From NCBI GenBank assembly GCA_029864165.1, contig JAOTTZ010000165.1:1-5125 (forward strand): a stretch of DNA of 5,125 bases. The letters run 5' to 3'. Source of the stretch: Burkholderiaceae bacterium (GTDB lineage Bacteria; Pseudomonadota; Gammaproteobacteria; Burkholderiales; Burkholderiaceae_C). The position numbers were made by a program, and so were the translations under genes. This document shows, one piece after another, positions 1-5,125 of the stretch. Every line of letters starts with the position of its first letter. Position 1 is the stretch's first letter. Below the pieces are notes generated by a model. It had not been told where the DNA came from and made no database searches. It saw only the letters and a list, made by a program, of their open reading frames with translations.

Positions 1-1175
1 ACGTAGGAAATCTGCGCACCGAGCACGCTGACCACCGACTCTGCAGTCTGCTCCTGAACGGCGAGGTGTGTGCGGCTGTTGTTGACCCGCTCGGTGAAGG
101 CGTCGATCTCGACCTTGGACGAAGACAAGCGCGCATACGGGCCAAAGCTGACGTTCGATACTAGAAAAGAGTACCCAGCGCCCAAGCTGGCGCCATACTG
201 CGTGCCGCTGGTGCTGCCGATAGCGGAATCGGTCAGTACAAGGATACTGCGGACCGACTCGTAACGGTTCCGCCCGTATACCAAGGTTGCGTCAACGTAC
301 GACGTTGCCGTGGGGTAGTAAGCACCATACAGCGACACGCCAGTACCCCGCGTCTTCACATTGCCGCTCGGCGTGCCATCGCTGGTGTCGAGCGTAGAGC
401 GGTCGTCGCTGTAACTCAGTGCGCCACCCAACACAGCGTTGGTCGACACTTTATAGTCGGCGCCTACGGTCAGGCCCGCGGTACGAGACCTAAACCCCGG
501 GTCGAACGTGTTCGCGTCAGTAGCCCCTCGATCTCCCTCTACGCGGAAGTACACACCCAAGTCAGTGGATGGAAAAGCGGTGCTGCCACCTGCGCTGGCA
601 GTTGCGGGCTGCGCTGCCGAGGGGGACGAATCTTGCGCTTTGTTTTGAGCAACCAAGATATCGGGCAGCGCTGCACTCGTTGAAGCCAGTAGCAGCGTCT
701 GGCTCGGCGCGCGCCCAACCGGCGAGGAGCCGGTAAGACGTTGTGCTGCGGCCGCAACGGGAAGCGGCGTGTGCGCCAGAACGGACGAAGTGTTCGGGGG
801 GACCGCACTAGCCGCACCACTGAATCCGCGTGCGCCCGAAAAACCAGGTGCGGGCCCGCCAAAGTTGGCATGGCGCAACTCGTCCAGCCTGCCGTTAACC
901 AGCGAGATTTGCTGACCAACGGCGCCTAGCGCTGCGACGCTTTGCATAACGAGTTTGTCGGGCGCAAAGTCGGCCGGCTCTGAGGAAGAACATGCAATGC
1001 TGCTGGTGCTGGGACTCGGTCCGCAGGCTGACAGGATAGACTCGCTCACCCTCTCTGCGTTGGGGCTCGCGAGCGACGCACTTACACAGCAGCCGCACCC
1101 CAACAGCGCCATCAGCCGCCTGAGCGCAGTTTGATGGCGCTGGTCCCGCTGCATACCCTGAGCCGGTATAAACAC
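1..1175 (-). CDS. Autotransporter-like outer-membrane beta-barrel protein with short N-terminal region (3' end outside window)
   Basis: The open frame runs from a GTG at 1175 off the left edge, giving 391 codons with no stop. GTG is chosen because AAGGAG (1187-1182) lies 6 nt upstream; the next in-frame ATG (1154) has no comparable site. Residues 1-36 look like a Sec signal (RR, then a hydrophobic run, then SLA/S). LLGC at 24-27 could instead be a weak lipobox. Residues 37-205 are low in complexity (Ser/Ala/Pro/Gly) with a C51/C62 pair and a short predicted helix near 75-101. No beta-helical passenger or catalytic motif is seen. From L206 the sequence is typical autotransporter beta-domain (PF03797 type): LGVYFRVEGD, then alternating aromatic/Gly strands such as AGLTVGADYKVS, VLGGALSYSDD and GVSLYGAYY. 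About 185 of the usual 260-280 barrel residues are present; the rest lies outside. It probably inserts in the outer membrane. Family is well supported; function is unknown. It lies downstream of the lipoprotein gene on the same strand. Confidence 0.85.
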   Translation of the reverse strand, partial: MFIPAQGMQRDQRHQTALRRLMALLGCGCCVSASLASPNAERVSESILSACGPSPSTSSIACSSSEPADFAPDKLVMQSVAALGAVGQQISLVNGRLDELRHANFGGPAPGFSGARGFSGAASAVPPNTSSVLAHTPLPVAAAAQRLTGSSPVGRAPSQTLLLASTSAALPDILVAQNKAQDSSPSAAQPATASAGGSTAFPSTDLGVYFRVEGDRGATDANTFDPGFRSRTAGLTVGADYKVSTNAVLGGALSYSDDRSTLDTSDGTPSGNVKTRGTGVSLYGAYYPTATSYVDATLVYGRNRYESVRSILVLTDSAIGSTSGTQYGASLGAGYSFLVSNVSFGPYARLSSSKVEIDAFTERVNNSRTHLAVQEQTAESVVSVLGAQISY

Positions 1176-1187
1176 GATGGTCTCCTT
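1176..1187 (-). promoter_or_regulatory. Ribosome binding site deciding the GTG start of the autotransporter gene
   Basis: On the minus strand AAGGAG occupies 1187-1182, followed by a 6-nt spacer (ACCATC) and GTG at 1175-1173. This is the strongest Shine-Dalgarno in the area and makes the GTG preferable to the downstream ATG at 1154. Confidence 0.7.
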
Positions 1188-1210
1188 TTGAACAAGTGAT
1201 CGGTGTGTTA

Positions 1211-1233
1211 CCTGCCGCCGCGCCGGCGGCAGG
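1211..1233 (-). other. Perfect GC-rich stem-loop between lipoprotein and autotransporter genes
   Basis: The arms CCTGCCGCCG (1211-1220) and CGGCGGCAGG (1224-1233) are exact reverse complements with a 3-nt loop, so a transcript would form a very stable 10-bp hairpin 6 nt after the lipoprotein stop codon. On the minus strand it is followed by TAACACACC, not a T-run, so it is not a canonical intrinsic terminator. It could partly terminate, protect the upstream mRNA's 3' end or set the ratio of the two gene products. Structure is seen; role is inferred. Confidence 0.5.
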
Positions 1234-1239
1234 GTCTGG

Positions 1240-1653
1240 TTACGGTGCCTGTTTGGCAGCAGGGTCGCTAGCGCCTTTTTGAAAAGCTCTGCGCACCGCG
1301 TCTTCCGCGCTTTCGGCCAAAGAGGCCGCTGCGCCGCTCGCAGCCTCTTGCACCACGCTGCCCGCCGCACGGCCAACTGCAGAGATGGCTGCATTCACAT
1401 CGTCTGCCGCGGCCGGCCTCGCCGCAGACGATGCTGGTTCAGCAGCCGGCGGCAATGGGTCTGCGGGCGCAGGCTCGAGCATGGGCTCGGGCATGGGTTC
1501 GAGCATCGGATCGGGTTCGGCGGGTAGCACCTCGGAGGCCGTGACCGCTGGTGCAGGCGGCGCATCGGCAGAGTCGGACTGCGGCGGCTGCGTTTTCTCC
1601 CCACAAGCAGCGAGCACGAATAGGGCGGCAAGGCCGGTCAGCATCCACTTCAT
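1240..1653 (-). CDS. Small Pro/Ala-rich lipoprotein, function unknown
   Basis: The product is 137 residues. Start ATG 1653 is chosen because GGAGGA (1666-1661) lies 7 nt upstream; an in-frame TTG at 1668 would swallow that site. The N-terminus has one Lys, a hydrophobic stretch and a lipobox LAAC, with the lipidated Cys at 17. The residue after it is Gly, not Asp, which by the E. coli +2 rule suggests outer-membrane sorting. Residues 20-82 are a disordered Pro/Ala/Glu-rich spacer containing tandem M-(L/P)-E-P tetrapeptides (50-61). Residues 83-125 are Ala-rich with a helical pattern ending in charged residues (EDAVRRAFQK), possibly an amphipathic or coiled segment. No family is recognised. 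It resembles small lipoproteins that tether something to the envelope, but that is only analogy. It is first in the minus-strand pair, 64 bp before the autotransporter gene, and is divergent from the caspase gene. Confidence 0.8.
   Translation of the reverse strand: MKWMLTGLAALFVLAACGEKTQPPQSDSADAPPAPAVTASEVLPAEPDPMLEPMPEPMLEPAPADPLPPAAEPASSAARPAAADDVNAAISAVGRAAGSVVQEAASGAAASLAESAEDAVRRAFQKGASDPAAKQAP
1472..1519 (-). repeat. Degenerate 12-bp tandem repeat, about 4 copies, inside the lipoprotein gene
   Basis: Plus-strand units are GGCTCGAGCATG (1472-1483), GGCTCGGGCATG (1484-1495), GGTTCGAGCATC (1496-1507) and a decayed GGATCGGGTTCG (1508-1519). On the coding strand they encode repeated M-(L/P)-E-P tetrapeptides. 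The 12-nt period keeps the frame, so copy-number change would only alter spacer length. Confidence 0.7.
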
Positions 1654-1660
1654 AGGCGTC

Positions 1661-1666
1661 TCCTCC
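1661..1666 (-). promoter_or_regulatory. Ribosome binding site of the lipoprotein gene
   Basis: GGAGGA on the minus strand, 7 nt upstream of ATG 1653. It decides that ATG over the in-frame TTG at 1668. Confidence 0.7.
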
Positions 1667-1804
1667 AAGCCATTGATTGAGCCCCCCGTCGTTGGCGGTT
1701 GGCCTGATGGCTGTTATGGTTTGGTATCCTCAAATTCTGCGCCTGGCTCAGAGAGTATGCGCTGTATCCCAACGACAGCATCCTCTACTTTGCGCACAGG
1801 GCTT

Positions 1805-1834
1805 AATATATTCCGAAAATACACTTGCGTTCAA
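1805..1834 (-). promoter_or_regulatory. Predicted sigma-70-like promoter for the lipoprotein (and autotransporter) genes
   Basis: On the minus strand TTGAAC (1834-1829, 4/6 to consensus) and TATATT (1810-1805, 5/6) are separated by 18 nt. Transcription would start near 1798, leaving a 5' leader of roughly 145 nt before ATG 1653. Its -35 overlaps the -35 of the predicted rightward promoter. Found by eye only. Confidence 0.4.
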
Positions 1835-1853
1835 GATGCGGCGCGAATACTAT
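1825..1853 (+). promoter_or_regulatory. Predicted sigma-70-like promoter for the caspase-ceramidase-lysozyme operon
   Basis: TTGCGT (1825-1830, 3/6) and TACTAT (1848-1853, 4/6) are separated by 17 nt, with an AT-rich block just upstream (about 1803-1824). The start would be near 1860, giving a leader of about 26 nt that includes the GGAGG at 1872-1876. The boxes are weak, so an activator may be needed. Found by eye only. Confidence 0.35.
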
Positions 1854-1858
1854 CGCGC
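1841..1858. promoter_or_regulatory. Inverted repeat over the predicted -10 box, operator candidate
   Basis: GCGCGA (1841-1846) and TCGCGC (1853-1858) are perfect inverted arms around a 6-bp spacer (ATACTA). The spacer lies within the predicted rightward -10 hexamer. GCGCGAAT also occurs as a direct repeat at 1841-1848 and 1855-1862. A dimeric regulator bound here would block RNA polymerase; none is encoded in the window. Confidence 0.3.
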
Positions 1859-1885
1859 GAATCAACTCAATGGAGGTCAGCACCC

Positions 1886-3301
1886 GTGAAGAGCAGTCTA
1901 CTTGCATGGCGTCATGTCGCGTTTTCCACCCTCGCGGTCGTTGGTTTGAGTGTCTGTTTTACAGCGCGCGCCGAGAACCATGCGTTGATCATGTGGGTCG
2001 GCGAATACGCAGACCCGAGGGCTAGTTTGCCGGGTATCGATCTGGACGCCAACAACGCGCGCAAGATCGCCCGTGGCATGGGCATACCGGAGAAAAACAT
2101 CACTGAAGTCAAGAACGAGCAACTGACTTGGGACGGCATGAAGAGCGCCCTCGCTGATTTGGTGGCACGCATTGCACAAGATGACAAGGTGTTCATCTAC
2201 TATTCAGGCCACGGCGCACAGCAGGTAAATACCGGTGGCAGCAAGAAGTGCAGCGAGGGCCTCGTCGCCCAGGATGTGCGGCTTTACTACGACAGGGATC
2301 TGGAGGCTGATCTGGCCACACTCGGCGCCAAGGCGAGTCAAGTCGTGATGATGAACGACTCTTGCTTTTCTGGTGGGGCGTCGATCAAAGCGTTGCCTCA
2401 ACCCGGCCGCATGCTGGTGCCCAAGGCTTACCCCGGGGTGGTGCGCACCGGCTCTAGCGCTGAGGATGAGGGTTACAAATGCGGCGACGCCGTTAACAAG
2501 TCGTTCATGACCAAGAGTCTCCAAGTCGTCAAACGCAAGGGTGCTCAACTGCTTTATGTCGCCGCTGCCGGCGACAACGAGGTCTCGTTTGCCTCGACCG
2601 AAGGCAGTATCGCGACACACGCCTGGGCCGAATGCATCACCGACCCCGCGACCGACCAGGACCTGAGCGGAACCATCAGTGGCGAAGAGTTGCGTGCCTG
2701 TGCGCAGGCGAGCATCAACGCCAGCCCGCAAAGAGAGCGCCAAACCATCACGTTGACGGGCAATCCCGGCTTACCGGTTTCTTTTGCGACGTCAGACGCC
2801 AAGCCGATTGCCACGCATGTGAACGGTGCAAGCGCCTTGGAGGATATCCGCGCCGGATCGGACGCGTCCTACAGCGTCAAACTTACCTCCACGAAGGACA
2901 AGCTGCGCATAGGACAAGACTACTTCGACTTTACAGTCGAAACCAATCGTGAGGGCTACCTCTACGTGTTGCAGGTGGGCACTGACGGCGAGACATTCAA
3001 CCTTCTGTTTCCAAACAAGGTGGACAACAATAACCGCGTTGCTGCCGGCAAGCACCGCTTCCCACGCGAGAGCTGGCGCTTGCGCTCTGCGGGCCCGAGC
3101 GGCACCAACCACTTGATGGCGCTGGTTTCTTCCGTGCCTAAAGACTTCGGCGAAGACATGGATACCGAGGGCACCTTTGCCACGGCGCCGGCGACGCAGC
3201 ACGCGACCAAGAGTCTGGTCGTGGTGGCCACCGGCGCGAGCGAGGGTGGCAATGGACGTTATGGCGCCAGTGCCGTCACGCAAGTGCATGAAGTGCCGTA
3301 G
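1886..3301 (+). CDS. Exported caspase-family (C14) peptidase with EF-hand-like loop and C-terminal DUF4384 domain
   Basis: The product is 471 residues. Start GTG 1886 has GGAGG (1872-1876) 9 nt upstream and opens directly into a signal peptide (residues 1-29, cleavage after A-R-A), predicting a periplasmic or secreted protein. The frame stays open to 1385, but that extension is antisense to the lipoprotein gene. Residues 31-290 are a caspase-like fold. FIYYSGHG carries the catalytic His109 and MNDSCFSGG the Cys160, matching the GHG and DSCxSG blocks of metacaspase-type peptidases. SEGLVAQD near 125-132 matches the usual acidic segment between them. D257-E268 (DQDLSGTISGEE) fits an EF-hand Ca loop. 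Residues about 338-425 are DUF4384: GYLYVL, then LFPN at 374-377, then a P-x-G segment. A Thr/Ala-rich tail contains TKSLVV (441-446). Metacaspases normally cleave after Arg/Lys; the substrate here is unknown. It is first gene of a three-gene plus-strand group. Confidence 0.92.
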   Translation: MKSSLLAWRHVAFSTLAVVGLSVCFTARAENHALIMWVGEYADPRASLPGIDLDANNARKIARGMGIPEKNITEVKNEQLTWDGMKSALADLVARIAQDDKVFIYYSGHGAQQVNTGGSKKCSEGLVAQDVRLYYDRDLEADLATLGAKASQVVMMNDSCFSGGASIKALPQPGRMLVPKAYPGVVRTGSSAEDEGYKCGDAVNKSFMTKSLQVVKRKGAQLLYVAAAGDNEVSFASTEGSIATHAWAECITDPATDQDLSGTISGEELRACAQASINASPQRERQTITLTGNPGLPVSFATSDAKPIATHVNGASALEDIRAGSDASYSVKLTSTKDKLRIGQDYFDFTVETNREGYLYVLQVGTDGETFNLLFPNKVDNNNRVAAGKHRFPRESWRLRSAGPSGTNHLMALVSSVPKDFGEDMDTEGTFATAPATQHATKSLVVVATGASEGGNGRYGASAVTQVHEVP

Positions 3302-3364
3302 CGGCGGCAGTACAGGTTTTCTTTTCACCGGGCTAGCGCGATCGGCGTAAACACGGGAGAAAAA

Positions 3365-4264
3365 ATGGTTGCCTACAGAGGGTTCATCGTTTGGGGTGTC
3401 TCAACCTCGGTGGTGATGAGTTTGTTTCTCAGCTTCGTTTTTCTGGGGTGGCCCGGAGACCCGGACTCATGCGCTGAGAACAACCCGAATACTTGTTTTT
3501 GCGAAGCGTTCAACGCCAGGGAGGTGAAGGAAGGTGCACCGGGTGTGCGGCAAAAGGTCAACACTTGGTCCAATCTCTACGCCATAGGCACGTCTCTATT
3601 GGTCGCCTTCATGGTTTGGGGCGATCGAAAAAAGGCCGGTCCTCGCGCCAAGAATCTGATGCAATCGACGAGCTGGGTTCCAGATCTCTACATATTCGCG
3701 GTGTTGTATCTTGGGCTGGGCAGCATGTGGTTACATGCATCGCTGAAGTCGTGGGGGTCAACCATGGATGGGCTCTCGATGTACGCGTACGCGGCGTTTC
3801 TTTTTTTCTATTCGATGCGACGCAGGTTCGTGAAGAACTGTTGGTTTTTCTGGGGCGGCTACCTGAGCACTGTCGCGCTCTTCACCAGCATCCACCATTT
3901 TTGGAAAGACGAATTCGAATTTGCCTCGCTGATTCTGATCATGATTCTCGTCGTCGCCTATCTTGTGGTCGAAGTTGCCATATGGGTTGTCAATAAGCAG
4001 GTTCTCCAGGGAAAGCTGAGGACCATTACGATGTGGTGTTCGGCCGTTGCCGCAATGGGGTTCGCGACCGCGTTTTGGGCGCTATCGCAAACGGGTGAAC
4101 CCCTGTGCGACCCCAAGGCCTTTTTTCAACCCCACGGCTTGTTATGGCACCCTTTGGCCGGTGTGATGGCGGTCATGCTGTATTTCTATTGGCGCGAAGC
4201 TGATGATGCGAAAATTGGCTTGGATAGCAGAAACACTCACCATCAGGGCTCGCGACACGCGTAA
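3365..4264 (+). CDS. Alkaline ceramidase-like integral membrane hydrolase (CREST superfamily)
   Basis: The product is 299 residues. ATG 3365 is preceded by GGGAGA and 4 A's. Hydrophobic segments fall near 7-29, 70-86, 107-124, 134-151, 159-179, 185-209, 219-240 and 261-276: an N-terminal helix plus the seven-helix core typical of CREST enzymes. Ceramidase landmarks appear in order: CFCE (44-47), NTWSN (66-70), SMWLH (120-124), D135, then CDP (248-250) and HGLLWH (257-262) followed by a LYFYWRE end. By alignment to human ACER3, S120, H124 and D135 keep the exact spacing of Ser77, His81 and Asp92, and H262 matches His221. The family hydrolyses the amide bond of ceramides using a Zn site. Oddities are that the last His pair is spaced by five residues, not four, and that the usual Asp of the DWCE Ca motif is Cys44. 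The true substrate may therefore not be ceramide. It lies 63 bp after the caspase gene, with no terminator between. Confidence 0.82.
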   Translation: MVAYRGFIVWGVSTSVVMSLFLSFVFLGWPGDPDSCAENNPNTCFCEAFNAREVKEGAPGVRQKVNTWSNLYAIGTSLLVAFMVWGDRKKAGPRAKNLMQSTSWVPDLYIFAVLYLGLGSMWLHASLKSWGSTMDGLSMYAYAAFLFFYSMRRRFVKNCWFFWGGYLSTVALFTSIHHFWKDEFEFASLILIMILVVAYLVVEVAIWVVNKQVLQGKLRTITMWCSAVAAMGFATAFWALSQTGEPLCDPKAFFQPHGLLWHPLAGVMAVMLYFYWREADDAKIGLDSRNTHHQGSRHA

Positions 4265-4340
4265 CAGTGTTTTGGTATGCGTAGTGGCGCCCCTGTCCAA
4301 CAAATCAACGATCATGATCAATAGTTTGCTCGGAAAGACC

Positions 4341-5125
4341 ATGCGGGCCCTCGTCGCCAGCACGTTGGGCTTGTGCGCCGCCGCGGCGACAGCGCAGGAC
4401 GACGCGTCGACAAAAAATCTCGATGCCGCATCGCTGTGGCGAGAGACCGAAGCGGCAGTGCGCTTAGCCGAAAGCATGCCGGTGCGCGTCAGCCAACGCG
4501 AGTTGCGCGAAGGTGAAGCTTTGGTGATCACCGTGGAGTTGCCGCGCGGCGGATACCTGAACGTGGTCAGCATTGGCCCCGATGGTGTCCCAACGGTGCT
4601 GTTCCCGAATCGGGTGCATGCGGACAACAAGGTGGTCGACCCAGGGCCTTTTGTTGTTCCAACGCCGCAGATGCAGTTCGAGTTGAAGGCCGGGCCGCCT
4701 TATGGTGTTTCGCTGCTGGCCGCATTTCTCACGCCGGAACCGCTGGACCTGTACGCTAACGGTGAAGGCGAACGCAATGCCTCCGGCGCGCTGTTGTCGC
4801 GGTTTGCTCGCTTGTCGATGTCCGGCCGGGATGTGCTCAAGACGCTGAGTACCAAGAGTCTCGTCGTTGAAGAAAGGGCTACCCCGCTGCTTGCGGGAAT
4901 GACGACGATCGTCGCGTGCGCGACGGTCGGTCCGTGCAGCCTTGGCGTAGACACAGCTGTTGACGGCGTTGTGCGAGACATTCCCGAAGCGCTCACGCCA
5001 GGAATTTTTCTGGAGCCCGAGGACAAGGCACTAACCGCCAAAGTTCTGAATGTGCGGCCGATTTCTGACAAGGGCATCAAGCTGATCATGGTCTCTGAAG
5101 GCTTCGTGCCCCGGCTTTACAACGA
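4341..5125 (+). CDS. Exported DUF4384 protein fused to a probable GH24 (phage-type) lysozyme domain (3' end outside window)
   Basis: The frame is open to the window end (261 codons). Two starts compete. ATG 4341 has GGA 6 nt upstream and gives a compact signal peptide (MRALVASTLGL..., cleavage near A-T-A/Q, residue 18/19). ATG 4314 adds nine residues but has no Shine-Dalgarno, so I prefer 4341. Residues about 50-135 are DUF4384: GGYLNVVSIGPDG, LFPN at 87-90, PPYG and LLAAF. A linker with TKSLVV (171-176), a C-x6-C pair (VACATVGPCS) and about 50 further residues leads to IFLEPEDKALTAK. Residues 241-261 (ISDKGIKLIMVSEGF, then RLYN and the first two bases of a probable Asp) match the start of GH24 endolysins, where the Glu of EGF/EGL (E253) is catalytic. 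The rest of the domain (expected D-x-x-G-x-x-TIGYGH) lies outside. It likely cleaves peptidoglycan glycan strands in the periplasm. DUF4384 is confident; the lysozyme call rests on about 20 residues. Confidence 0.85.
   Translation, partial: MRALVASTLGLCAAAATAQDDASTKNLDAASLWRETEAAVRLAESMPVRVSQRELREGEALVITVELPRGGYLNVVSIGPDGVPTVLFPNRVHADNKVVDPGPFVVPTPQMQFELKAGPPYGVSLLAAFLTPEPLDLYANGEGERNASGALLSRFARLSMSGRDVLKTLSTKSLVVEERATPLLAGMTTIVACATVGPCSLGVDTAVDGVVRDIPEALTPGIFLEPEDKALTAKVLNVRPISDKGIKLIMVSEGFVPRLYN

Noticed and set aside
539..1098. Arg-rich open frames within the autotransporter gene on both strands
   Set aside because: They are out of frame with the GTG-started gene, whose barrel pattern continues cleanly to the window edge. 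Their Arg/Pro/Cys-rich content is typical of GC-rich shadow frames.
1654..1668. TTG at 1668 as the lipoprotein start
   Set aside because: It would place the GGAGGA ribosome site inside the coding region and add MEETP before a normal lipoprotein signal peptide. ATG 1653 is properly spaced.
1385..1885. A long N-terminal extension of the caspase reading frame back to ATG 1385
   Set aside because: It is antisense to the lipoprotein gene, reads as a Gly/Ser/Ala low-complexity mirror of it, and would bury a good signal peptide. GTG 1886 has its own GGAGG.
2204..2743. Minus-strand open frame opposite the caspase gene
   Set aside because: Shadow of the caspase coding frame. It has no ribosome site or recognisable family, and the plus strand carries clear catalytic motifs.
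3302..3364. Possible terminator between caspase and ceramidase genes
   Set aside because: There is a T-rich patch near 3317-3326 but no stable hairpin before it, so read-through into the ceramidase gene is more likely.
4305..4322. GATCATGATC palindrome around ATG 4314 as an operator
   Set aside because: A 10-bp palindrome with no second copy and no promoter-like context. Too short to support.
4142..5089. Minus-strand open frames (4142-4630 and 4700-5089) opposite the ceramidase end and DUF4384-lysozyme gene
   Set aside because: The plus strand encodes a signal peptide and DUF4384 here. The minus frames are compositionally odd (Ser/Arg/Thr-rich) shadows with no supporting motif.

Overview
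The window looks like a piece of a Gram-negative, GC-rich chromosome. The evidence is a lipobox lipoprotein, an outer-membrane autotransporter barrel and several Sec signal peptides. A proteobacterium (beta- or gammaproteobacterial type) is the best guess, but no marker fixes the genus. No RNA gene, insertion sequence, CRISPR array or phage structural gene is visible. Nearly all of the DNA is coding and five genes can be supported.

Left arm, minus strand (1-1653). A small Pro/Ala-rich lipoprotein gene (1653 to 1240) is followed after 64 bp by a GTG-started autotransporter-like gene (1175 to the window edge, 3' end missing). Its product has a short low-complexity N-terminal region and then an autotransporter beta-barrel. 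A perfect 10-bp stem-loop without a T-tract lies between the two genes.

Middle (1654-1885). A 232-bp divergent intergenic region holds predicted back-to-back promoters whose -35 boxes overlap. A 6+6 bp dyad sits on the rightward -10 box.

Right arm, plus strand (1886-5125). Three genes are probably co-transcribed. The first encodes an exported caspase-family (C14) peptidase with a His/Cys dyad, an EF-hand-like Ca-binding loop and a C-terminal DUF4384 domain. The second encodes an eight-helix membrane protein of the alkaline ceramidase (CREST) type. The third encodes an exported protein that starts with another DUF4384 domain and, just before the window ends, enters what reads as a GH24 phage-type lysozyme domain.

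Together the plus-strand genes form a compact set of envelope-targeted hydrolases, predicted to act on protein, an amide-linked or other lipid, and peptidoglycan. DUF4384 links the first and third proteins. The divergent surface or lipoprotein genes may share the regulatory region. A joint role in envelope remodelling, lysis or competition is inference: the individual families are known, but I do not recognise this combination as a described system.
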